From a bacterium BMS3Abin08 (GTDB lineage: Bacteria > Nitrospirota > Thermodesulfovibrionia > Thermodesulfovibrionales > JdFR-85): a stretch of 39,605 nt of DNA. This document shows positions 33,527-39,605 of the stretch, piece by piece. Made by a program: the position numbers and the translations under genes. The stretch spans positions 1 to 39,605 of the forward strand of contig BDTA01000054.1 in assembly GCA_002897935.1 (NCBI GenBank), written 5' to 3'. The notes under the pieces were generated by a model. The model was not told the DNA's origin, ran no database searches, and worked only from the letters and a program-made list of their open reading frames with translations. Positions within the stretch are counted from its first letter, which is position 1. Each line of letters opens with the position of its first letter.

Positions 33527-34016
33527 ATTGAAAGACTTCTTTAAGGGCCTCATCTACAGGGCCGGGCACAAGGCCCCTCACATCACCGCCGAAGGATGCG
33601 ATTTCCTTCACCATTGTAGAGGAGAGGAAGGAATACTCCTCGGACGGCATCATAAAAACCGCCTCAATTTCCGAGTCGAGCCTCCGGTTCATCAATGCCA
33701 TCTGCAGCTCATACTCAAAATCGGAGACCGCCCTCAGGCCCCTGACTATAGCAACCACCCCCCTCTGTCTGGCATACTCGACAAGGAGGCCCTTAAAGGG
33801 TTCTATCCTTAGCCTCTGCAGCCCTCCAAGGGACTTTTTCATCAGATCGAGCCTCCTGTCGACGTCAAACAGGGGTTTCTTTTTCGGATTGACGGCAACC
33901 GCCGCTATCACCTCGTCGAAGATTCCGAGGCTGCGTTTTACAATATCGATATGGCCGTTTGTAATGGGATCAAAGGTCCCGGGACATATGGCAACCCTCT
34001 TTGTTTCATTCAACAC
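33516..34016 (-). CDS. coaD: Phosphopantetheine adenylyltransferase
   Basis: The protein has 166 residues from GTG 34016, and makes dephospho-CoA from 4'-phosphopantetheine and ATP. The nucleotidyltransferase motif GTFDPITNGHIDIV is near residue 13; VRGLRAVSDFEYELQMALMN and EEYSFLSSTMVKEIASFGGDV complete the family pattern. The GTG at 34016 sits eight bases from AAGGAG; the longer GTG at 34025 abuts that site. It follows rsmD by 12 bp, a common pairing in bacteria. Confidence 0.95.
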   Translation of the reverse strand: MLNETKRVAICPGTFDPITNGHIDIVKRSLGIFDEVIAAVAVNPKKKPLFDVDRRLDLMKKSLGGLQRLRIEPFKGLLVEYARQRGVVAIVRGLRAVSDFEYELQMALMNRRLDSEIEAVFMMPSEEYSFLSSTMVKEIASFGGDVRGLVPGPVDEALKEVFQYEK

Positions 34017-34028
34017 GTTCGTCACTCC

Positions 34029-34580
34029 TTATTCCACGATGTTATAGCTCGTTAAGGCGGTATCCCCATAGGAATACTCCTTCCGTTTTATCAGTTTACC
34101 AACCTGATCGGGCAGCCTCTTTTTTGAGAAGTGCTCAACCAGAACCATTCCGTCCCTGCTGAGAATCCCGCTTTCAGCAATAAAGGGCAGCACCTTCATT
34201 ATCTCTTCCGTACGGTAAGGGGGATCGACAAAGATAAAATCGAAAACCATGTTCTCCCTCACGGCCTTCTTCAGAAAGGTAAAACTCCCCATCCTGTAAA
34301 CCCTGGCAGATGACGAAAAACCGAACTCCTCTGCAACTTTTTTAATAAGATCCGCCCTCAGGGTATTAATATCAACAAACACAGACCTTCCGGCGCCACG
34401 GCTCAACGCCTCGAGGCCTACGGCGCCGGTGCCCGCGTACAGATCAAGAAAGGCAGAGCCTTCAACAGACGGCCCGATTATGTTGAATATAGCCTCCCTG
34501 ACCTTTGAGGCAGTGGGCCTTATGGTCCTGCCTGCCGCCTTCAGCCTTCTACCCCTTGCCTGCCCTGCAGTGATTCTCAT
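34029..34580 (-). CDS. rsmD: 16S rRNA (guanine966-N2)-methyltransferase
   Basis: The protein has 183 residues and methylates G966 of 16S rRNA using SAM. It opens MRITAGQARGRRLKA, then RPTASKVREAIFNI, and has the SAM motif FLDLYAGTGAVGLEALSRGA (about 43-62) and the catalytic FIFVDPPYR (DPPY, about 115-123). The ATG overlaps the purN stop (ATGA, four bases), and coaD follows. Confidence 0.95.
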   Translation of the reverse strand: MRITAGQARGRRLKAAGRTIRPTASKVREAIFNIIGPSVEGSAFLDLYAGTGAVGLEALSRGAGRSVFVDINTLRADLIKKVAEEFGFSSSARVYRMGSFTFLKKAVRENMVFDFIFVDPPYRTEEIMKVLPFIAESGILSRDGMVLVEHFSKKRLPDQVGKLIKRKEYSYGDTALTSYNIVE

Positions 34581-35236
34581 GCTCCGGTGTCGAGAGGGGG
34601 ATTGATGATCACGGAAGCATTCCTTTCATGACCGTTATCGACAATCACCCTCCTCCCCCCGACCCTCAGCCTTTCCTCTGCAAAGAGCTTGACGGCAAAT
34701 GGGAATATCCTGTGTTCCTCTTTAAGTATCCTTTCCGAGAGGGTCTCTTCCGTGTCATCGTGATATACCGGTACCACAGCCTGAACAATTATCGGACCCG
34801 TATCCACACCCTCATCGACAAAATGCACGGTACATCCCGAAACCTTTACACCATAGTCAACGGCCTGCCTCTGTCCATGTAATCCTGGGAAGGCAGGCAG
34901 GATTGCCGGATGTATATTCATTATCCTCATTGGAAACTCCTCGATAAGGGGTCTCTTTACAACCCTCATGAACCCGGCAAGTATAACAAGCTCAACACCT
35001 CTGTCCTTGAGTTCCCCGGCAAGCTCCGCGTAGTAATCCTCCCCTGAGCGGTAATCCCCGGGTTTCATGACAAGGTGGGGTATGCTGCTCTTGCGCGCCC
35101 TTTCAATTGCATAGGCATCCGGGTTATCCGTGATAAGGACCGCAACCTCGGCAGGAAGGTATCCTGATCCAACCGAATCAATTATGGACTGGAAGTTTGA
35201 TCCCCTTCCAGATGCAAGAACCCCGAGTTTGAGCAT
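34577..35236 (-). CDS. purN: Phosphoribosylglycinamide formyltransferase (folate-dependent)
   Basis: The protein has 219 residues and transfers a formyl group from 10-formyl-THF to GAR. The GAR phosphate loop is LASGRGSNFQSII (7-19). The active site has NIHPAILPAFPGLHGQ (with catalytic Asn and His) and HFVDEGVDTGPIIVQ (with catalytic Asp). AAGGAGG lies five bases before the ATG. It is the first of the purN-rsmD-coaD-queE-mazG chain; purM lies elsewhere in the window on the other strand. Confidence 0.96.
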   Translation of the reverse strand: MLKLGVLASGRGSNFQSIIDSVGSGYLPAEVAVLITDNPDAYAIERARKSSIPHLVMKPGDYRSGEDYYAELAGELKDRGVELVILAGFMRVVKRPLIEEFPMRIMNIHPAILPAFPGLHGQRQAVDYGVKVSGCTVHFVDEGVDTGPIIVQAVVPVYHDDTEETLSERILKEEHRIFPFAVKLFAEERLRVGGRRVIVDNGHERNASVIINPPLDTGA

Positions 35237-35337
35237 CGCCGCCTCCTTACCCTTTAATCTGATATATTATACCCAAATCCGGCAATAAAACCATCTCTTG
35301 ATAAGGCGTTCAACCTTACGAGGATGCCGGCTGAATG

Positions 35338-35356
35338 CCCCGATCTTTGATCGGGG
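35338..35356 (+). repeat. GC-rich 8-bp hairpin with TTT loop
   Basis: CCCCGATC-TTT-GATCGGGG lies just beyond the stop of the holin-like gene. It has ATGC and GAGCTTCACTTG as flanks, nearly the same as the hairpin at 14730-14748 read on the minus strand. No T-run follows on either side, so it is not a standard terminator. Confidence 0.6.
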
Positions 35357-35360
35357 AGCT

Positions 35361-35609
35361 TCACTTGACGAGCCTGTTGTAAATCCAGCCTATTATAGAG
35401 GCGCTCACAAACCCGTCGATAAATCCGTAACAGAGTCCGAGAAAACTCCCGGCGGGCGTAATTGAATATCCCGGGTAAATCGACTCTGCAAGGGTTTTGA
35501 GGAACAGCGTACCATAACCGGTGAAATAACTCAGCCACGTGGTAATAAACAGAGCCCCACCCCAGAGAACTCCCACTGCAATTCCAAGGGCAAAGGGTTT
35601 CAAACGCAT
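35361..35609 (-). CDS. Small two-helix membrane protein (holin-like annotation group)
   Basis: The protein has 82 residues from ATG 35609, chosen because AGGAGG lies five bases upstream. Two membrane helices (about 6-26 and 45-70) are separated by a tyrosine/glycine loop. The pattern IYPGYSITPAGSFLGLCYGFIDGFVSASIIGWIYN is one I recognise from environmental bacterial proteins labelled 'bacteriophage holin', which have no demonstrated lysis role. No phage genes surround it: it sits between rsmI (24 bp upstream) and purN (124 bp downstream). The function is unknown. Confidence 0.75.
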   Translation of the reverse strand: MRLKPFALGIAVGVLWGGALFITTWLSYFTGYGTLFLKTLAESIYPGYSITPAGSFLGLCYGFIDGFVSASIIGWIYNRLVK

Positions 35610-35633
35610 AATCACCTCCTGCAACAATCGGGG

Positions 35634-36452
35634 TTATCCGTCAAGGGTAAGGTCATAAAGCTCCTTCGGTCTTAACCCGTACTGGCCTGCAACCTTCTTA
35701 ACCGCGTCCTTTCTCTTCAACCCCTTCTTCATAAGACCTATCACCTCCTGAAGGGCATCGTCGATGCTGATCTCGGCTTCGGCCATTCCCTCAAGCACAA
35801 TGACATACTCCCCGGCTATCACAGCCTGTTTCAGCTCATCAAGAATATCCGCTATCGTCCCCCGGTAGACACCTTCATTGAACTTCGTAAGTTCGTGGGA
35901 GACTGCGGCATGACGGTCTCCAAGGATATCATGCATATCGCCGAGGGCCTCAATAAGTCTGTGGGGGCTTTCATAAATCACCATCGTTCTATCCTCGAAC
36001 CTTAATTTCTGAAGTCTTTTCCTCCTCTGTGAACTCTTTGGAGGGAGAAACCCCAGGAAAAGGAACTCCCTGGTACTGAGACCCGAGACGCTTAGTGCGG
36101 TTATTATGGCGGAAGGACCGGGGACGGGGACTACGGTAATATTCTCCTCAATTGCCCTCCTGATCAGCACCTCGCCGGGGTCGGATATCCCCGGAGTCCC
36201 GGCGTCGGTAACAAGGGCAACGTCCTTGTCATTCAGAAGGCTGATTATCACCTTTTCAGCCTTCACCTTCTCCCTTGCCCCCCAGTAACTGACAAGGGGT
36301 TTTGATATCCCGAAACGGCTCAGGAGTTTGCGCGTATGCCTGGTGTCTTCAGCGGCAATCAAATCAACCTCCTTCAGCACCCTCAACGCCCTGATAGTTA
36401 TATCCTCAAGGTTACCGATGGGTGTAGCAACTATATACAGGAAGCCGCTCAT
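35634..36452 (-). CDS. rsmI: 16S rRNA (cytidine1402-2'-O)-methyltransferase
   Basis: The protein has 272 residues of the tetrapyrrole-methylase fold, and methylates the ribose of C1402 in 16S rRNA. Marks are GFLYIVATPIGNLEDIT (3-19), EDTRHTRKLL, ALVTDAGTPGISDPG, VPGPSAI and FLGFLPPK, then IYESPHRL. The small C-terminal domain (GLMKKGLKRKDAVKKVA) is present. The region upstream is filled with transposable elements, so its promoter may lie close or within them. Confidence 0.96.
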   Translation of the reverse strand: MSGFLYIVATPIGNLEDITIRALRVLKEVDLIAAEDTRHTRKLLSRFGISKPLVSYWGAREKVKAEKVIISLLNDKDVALVTDAGTPGISDPGEVLIRRAIEENITVVPVPGPSAIITALSVSGLSTREFLFLGFLPPKSSQRRKRLQKLRFEDRTMVIYESPHRLIEALGDMHDILGDRHAAVSHELTKFNEGVYRGTIADILDELKQAVIAGEYVIVLEGMAEAEISIDDALQEVIGLMKKGLKRKDAVKKVAGQYGLRPKELYDLTLDG

Positions 36453-36502
36453 TGTTTTTTCCCCTATGGAAACAGGGCTCTTTATTTAATTCTCAGCAAC
36501 AT

Positions 36503-36644
36503 TTGACAGTCTCGTAAAAAATCAGAAATACCTTATTCTGTCATTCTGAATCCCGAATCAAGTTCGGGAAATCTATATAAATCAAGAAGGAGACCCTGAA
36601 ACAAGTTCAGGGTGACAATCAGGGACTTTTTACGAGTCCATCAA
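36503..36644. mobile_element. Family B MITE-like element (copy 3)
   Basis: TTGACAGTCTCGTAAAAA and TTTTTACGAGTCCATCAA are imperfect inverted ends. The interior is the reverse complement of copy 2 (14491-14640), with only a few changes and a small indel. No transposase is present. Confidence 0.8.
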
Positions 36645-36647
36645 CTA

Positions 36648-36845
36648 TAAGTCTGTGTATAAACTACGATCTTTTGTCATTCCCGCAATCCCGAACGCAT
36701 TCGGGACGGGAATCCTTCTTAAAGACAGATTCCGGACAAGCCTGAATGACAGAGAAACGACCGCTCTGCGCTTTGAACGATTCCCCGAACGCTTTCGGGA
36801 AATGACGGAATAACGACAACTGTCCGACTTTATACACGGACTTTA
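36648..36845. mobile_element. Family A MITE-like element
   Basis: TA-AGTCTGTGTATAAACT (left) and TTTATACACGGACTT-TA (right) bound 198 bp. The interior holds GAACGCATTCGGGA, TTCCGGACAAGCCTGAATGA and CGAACGCTTTCGGGA. It abuts a family B element on one side and a family D repeat on the other. Confidence 0.8.
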
Positions 36846-36848
36846 AGT

Positions 36849-36903
36849 ACATTCCCTGTCTTCATCCCCGGCCAAAGGTCGGGGCTTTCGGCAAGGTGCA
36901 TTG
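36849..36903. repeat. Family D interspersed repeat (copy 2)
   Basis: It matches 14999-15053 along its whole length. It holds the hairpin CCCCGGCC-AAA-GGTCGGGG (36866-36884; seven Watson-Crick pairs and one G-T pair) and ends in GGCAAGGTGCATTG. Confidence 0.65.
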
Positions 36904-36935
36904 CAATCAAAGGGAGATTTCTTGCATCATGGCGG

Positions 36936-37412
36936 TTAATCATGCTTTACGTAGCTGTCCCTGAACCTGTTGAGCCACATTATATGACTCTGCTCCTCAT
37001 TTATTATCTCGTCGAGGATCTCCTTTTCCTTTACAGCGCGTTTGAGACCTATGAAATAAAGAAGCGTCTCTTTCTCAAAGGCCAACGCAAAATCTACCGC
37101 CTCCTCGATATCCTCTATATCCCTCATCCTGATGAGTGCACTGTCGGAACCGAGGAAGAACTCCGACTCGACAAATGCCCTCATGTATTCTGAAACATCC
37201 TCCCACCCCCCGGGCTCATCATCGCCTATTATCTCATATAGTTCCCTGAATCTCTTCTCATGGACAAGTTCCTTCTTGGCGAGGGTATTAAAGAGGTCGA
37301 CGAGGTTCTTATCTTCCTTGAATCTTTCAGCCATGGAGGTATAGAAATCATAACCGAGTCTTTCGGTCCTGATCGCCTGCTCCACCACTTCTCTTAACGA
37401 AAATTTCTCCAT
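36936..37412 (-). CDS. Ferritin-like diiron protein (rubrerythrin-related)
   Basis: The protein has 158 residues, a four-helix bundle. Likely diiron ligands are the glutamate in AIRTERLGYDFY (helix 1), EKKEL-type E and H in KKELVHEKRF (helix 2), FEKETLLYF (helix 3) and NEEQSHIMWL (helix 4), the E/ExxH pattern of rubrerythrin-like domains. There is no C-terminal rubredoxin domain. Such proteins handle peroxide or iron in anaerobes. The ATG has AAGGAGG five bases upstream. It lies about 110 bp after the lipoprotein gene on the same strand. Confidence 0.88.
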   Translation of the reverse strand: MEKFSLREVVEQAIRTERLGYDFYTSMAERFKEDKNLVDLFNTLAKKELVHEKRFRELYEIIGDDEPGGWEDVSEYMRAFVESEFFLGSDSALIRMRDIEDIEEAVDFALAFEKETLLYFIGLKRAVKEKEILDEIINEEQSHIMWLNRFRDSYVKHD

Positions 37413-37472
37413 TCAAGCCTCCTTCTGTTTTAACAAACCTCCCCGCTCAAGCAGCAGGGTGTCATGATATAT

Positions 37473-37493
37473 CCCCCTCCTTGATGGAGGGGG
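37473..37493. repeat. GC-rich hairpin between the lipoprotein and ferritin-like genes
   Basis: CCCCCTCC-TTGAT-GGAGGGGG is an 8-bp stem. A near copy, CCCCTCC-TTGAC-GGAGGGG, is at 15093-15111. No T-run follows on the minus strand, so it looks like an interspersed repeat rather than an intrinsic terminator. Confidence 0.55.
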
Positions 37494-37522
37494 CCAAGCG
37501 AAGGATTCCTGGTTAAGCTCAC

Positions 37523-37816
37523 TTATTGCTTGACTCGTCCTTTTGTTGCCTTCCCATCCCCGACATACTCCCTCAGCCTCTGATCTATCGCTGTTATCTC
37601 TCCGACATCATCGCCCCTCAGCTCCCATGTATAGGCGCCTGAGGAATTCCTCCTGAGGGTCACCCTTGTGGGTTTCCTGGGTGTTATCTGGACTATCTCC
37701 TTGTTTTTTGACTGGCTGAAAGAATCCGTCGCCGGGGGCGCCGCCCTGCTGCAGGACAGCAGTAACAGCGAAAGCGTCAGGAGAAGATAACATGGTTTCA
37801 TTGTCTTATTCATCAT
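37523..37816 (-). CDS. Small lipoprotein of unknown function
   Basis: The protein has up to 97 residues. A hydrophobic signal (about 8-21) ends in LLSC, a fair lipobox with Cys22 as the lipidated residue. The mature part has VTLRRNSSGAYTWELRGDDVGEITAIDQRLREYV, a pattern I have seen in small lipoproteins of related bacteria, without a known function. The start may be ATG 37816, 37813 or 37799; AAGG fits 37813 best. It follows nadE by 17 bp and is likely co-transcribed. Confidence 0.72.
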   Translation of the reverse strand: MMNKTMKPCYLLLTLSLLLLSCSRAAPPATDSFSQSKNKEIVQITPRKPTRVTLRRNSSGAYTWELRGDDVGEITAIDQRLREYVGDGKATKGRVKQ

Positions 37817-37833
37817 GCCTTACGAAGAGCTGC

Positions 37834-39564
37834 TCAGAAGCTCCTGTACCTGTTGGTAATGGGGAATCTCCTGTCACGTCCGAAAGCACGGGGGGTTATC
37901 TTTATTCCCGGCGGGGCCTGTCTCCTCTTGTACTCGCTTCTGTCTATCATTGTAATGACCTTCCTGGAACATTCCTCCTCGCAACCGAGTTTCAGTATCT
38001 GTTCAAAGCTCCTGTCTTCTTCAACATAGGCCCTGAGGATTTTATCGAGTTCCTCATAGGGTGGAAGCGTATCGGAATCCTTCTGGTCGGGCTTGAGTTC
38101 GGCAGAGGGTTCCTTCCACAGGATTCGTCCGGGAATCAGGTCTTTTCCCTCCGTCTTATTCCTCCATTCCGCAAGCTTGTAAACCAGGGTCTTGGGAACA
38201 TCCTTGATTACCGCAAACCCCCCAGCCATATCGCCGTACAATGTCGCATATCCCACGGACATCTCGGATTTGTTTCCGGTAGTCAGGACGATCCAGTTAA
38301 ATTTATTAGAGATGGCCATCAGGATGTTTCCCCTTATACGGGCCTGAATATTTTCCTCAGCCACGTTGGGCTCAGTGCCCTCAAAGGGGGCCTTCAGGAC
38401 ATCAAGGTAGGACCGGAAGATCTCATCTATTGAAAGAACCATCAACTCAAGACCGAGGTTACCGGCAAGTTTCCGGACATCTTCCGTGCTTTCGTCCGAC
38501 GTATACGGAGACGGCATGAATACCCCCTTCACCCTTTCCCTGCCAAGGGCATCAACCGCAATTGTGGCAACGAAAGCCGAATCTATGCCCCCGCTCAGGC
38601 CTACAAGGACCTTGTCGAAATCGTTCTTGTCAACGTAGTCACGTGTCCCGATAAGCAGGGCATTATAGACCTCCTCGAGCTCATCGAGAGGGGGCTTGGG
38701 GGAATAGCTGATATCTACATTCTTGTTTTTCAGTTTATGTCCATGGATTGTTACCCTTCTGCAGGCTGAGGCATCAAGATGCAGCACGTCCTGTCTCCTC
38801 CTGGGGTCGTGAAGCCTGCCCATAAATACAGCATCAAGGTCTATATCTATAAGTATGAAATCCTCGGAGAACTGGGCGCCCCTGTAAATAAGAGCGCCAT
38901 TCTGATCAAAGACAAGGCTTTGTCCGTCAAAAACAAGCTCATCCTGCCCGCCGACGGAATTGAGATATGCAACAACCACTGTATTGTCCGAGGCCCTTGT
39001 CGAGAGCATGTTCTCCCTGAACCCCGACTTGCCCGTCTGGTAGGGAGAGGCATTGATATTTATTATCACTTCCGCACCTGATATTGCCTGTTCCCTCATC
39101 GGACCGTCGGGATACCATACGTCCTCACAGATGTTTATGCCGAAGGTGGCCTCACCGATCCTGTATATTCCGGGCTCACTTCCTCTCTGAAAGTAACGCA
39201 TCTCATCGAATACCCCGTAATTGGGGAGAAATATCTTGTGATATACGTCGACGATATGCCTGTTATGGATAACCGCCGCCGCATTGAATATATCGGCCTC
39301 TTTATCAACATAACCTACAACGGCAACGATATCATCCACCGAATTCCTTATCTCCCTGATGGCAGCGAGGTTATCATTTATAAACTGGGGCTTCAGCAGC
39401 AGGTCCTCCGGGGGGTACCCGGTGACCGCCATTTCAGGAAAGGCAACAATATCCGCCCCCTCGTCTTCCGCCCTCTTTACATGTTTTATTATCCTCTTTG
39501 TGTTACCCTCTATGTCACCTACGGTCGTGTTGATCTGTGAAAGGGCAAGCCTCATGGTTCTCAT
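37834..39564 (-). CDS. nadE: Glutamine-dependent NAD+ synthetase
   Basis: The protein has 576 residues and amidates deamido-NAD+ to NAD+ using glutamine. The N-terminal nitrilase-type glutaminase (about 1-265) has the full triad Glu44 (FPEMAVTGYPPEDLL), Lys110 (HKIFLPNYGVFDE) and Cys146 (NICEDVWYP). The C-terminal synthetase (about 290-576) has the P-loop GLSGGIDSAFVATIA, TGNKSEMSVGYATLYGDMAGGFAVIKD and WRNKTEGK. Start codons ATG 39564 and 39555 are both possible. Only 40 bp of sequence lie beyond the start; its promoter is outside or at the window edge. Confidence 0.97.
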   Translation of the reverse strand: MRTMRLALSQINTTVGDIEGNTKRIIKHVKRAEDEGADIVAFPEMAVTGYPPEDLLLKPQFINDNLAAIREIRNSVDDIVAVVGYVDKEADIFNAAAVIHNRHIVDVYHKIFLPNYGVFDEMRYFQRGSEPGIYRIGEATFGINICEDVWYPDGPMREQAISGAEVIININASPYQTGKSGFRENMLSTRASDNTVVVAYLNSVGGQDELVFDGQSLVFDQNGALIYRGAQFSEDFILIDIDLDAVFMGRLHDPRRRQDVLHLDASACRRVTIHGHKLKNKNVDISYSPKPPLDELEEVYNALLIGTRDYVDKNDFDKVLVGLSGGIDSAFVATIAVDALGRERVKGVFMPSPYTSDESTEDVRKLAGNLGLELMVLSIDEIFRSYLDVLKAPFEGTEPNVAEENIQARIRGNILMAISNKFNWIVLTTGNKSEMSVGYATLYGDMAGGFAVIKDVPKTLVYKLAEWRNKTEGKDLIPGRILWKEPSAELKPDQKDSDTLPPYEELDKILRAYVEEDRSFEQILKLGCEEECSRKVITMIDRSEYKRRQAPPGIKITPRAFGRDRRFPITNRYRSF

Positions 39565-39605
39565 AACACACCTGTTTTCAAATGACCTTTCTCCACCGGT
39601 TTAAT

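Larger units (their letters stand above)
36453..36935. repeat. Intergenic block with B, A and D elements
   Basis: These 483 bp hold no gene. In order they contain about 50 bp next to rsmI, a family B element (36503-36644), a family A element (36648-36845) and a family D repeat (36849-36903), then about 30 bp up to the stop of the ferritin-like gene. Confidence 0.88.

Noticed and set aside
35338-35356. Rho-independent terminator after the holin-like gene
   Set aside because: The stem is strong but no T-run follows on the minus strand, and the same hairpin with covarying bases occurs at an unrelated intergenic site.
35361-35609. Evidence of a prophage (holin annotation)
   Set aside because: No integrase, capsid, tail, lysin or att repeats are present; neighbours are core housekeeping genes.
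37473-37493. Rho-independent terminator after the lipoprotein gene
   Set aside because: No T-run on either strand, and a near copy exists at 15093-15111, so it is more likely an interspersed repeat.

Overview
The window reads as a continuous piece of bacterial chromosome, dense with housekeeping genes. Several things suggest a Nitrospirota (Thermodesulfovibrio-like) or similar deep-branching anaerobe. These are heavy AGG/AGA and ATA codon use, many GTG/TTG starts, a RACo-type corrinoid activase homologue, a MoeA fused to a substrate-binding-protein-like domain, and a very high load of short palindromic repeats built on TTCCGGCTTGTCCGGAA. The taxonomic guess is inference only.

Layout. Positions 1-2700 (minus): a slipin and a membrane NfeD protease, the usual STOPP pair, here separated by repeats. 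Positions 2753-8858 (plus): an HlyD-type fusion protein, a double-ATPase ABC protein and two ABC-2 permeases (a YbhGFSR-like exporter), then trmJ. Positions 8871-14031 (minus): galU, hsp20, lon, thiL and a DUF2062 membrane protein. Positions 14032-15268: a repeat island without genes. Positions 15269-19057 (minus): an aminotransferase and hom (translationally coupled), then tusA and a ThiF/MoeB-type E1. Positions 19058-19720: three MITE-like elements in a row, the last one supplying the stop codon of an isocitrate dehydrogenase gene (19718-20803, minus). Positions 20889-24979 (plus): rpiB, glyA, nrdR and a priA homologue. ribF (minus) converges on priA. Positions 26231-31948 (plus): purM, an M23 peptidase, a bactofilin, a moeA fusion and the corrinoid-activase-like gene. 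Positions 32111-39564 (minus): nadE, a small lipoprotein, a ferritin-like protein, rsmI, a holin-like protein, purN, rsmD, coaD, queE and mazG.

The main genes form compact, often overlapping operons. The gaps hold at least four families of short elements with terminal inverted repeats. Three of them (A, B, C) have different ends but carry the same TTCCGG...CCGGAA core; a fourth (E) has 12-bp perfect ends and an 8-bp direct target duplication. A further set of GC-rich hairpins with AAA/TTT loops shows paired base changes.

The observations most worth following are these. (1) The PriA homologue has kept its eight zinc cysteines but lost the recognisable helicase Walker A, DEEH and GRAGR motifs. 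(2) The second ABC-2 permease gene has no ATG/GTG/TTG at its natural start; it appears to begin at ATC right after a good Shine-Dalgarno. (3) The icd and rpiB promoters are divergent and their -35 boxes overlap, with rpiB probably leaderless. (4) Several MITE-like families share one core. (5) The RACo-like protein has no ferredoxin domain. I saw no rRNA, tRNA, CRISPR array, prophage module or complete insertion sequence.
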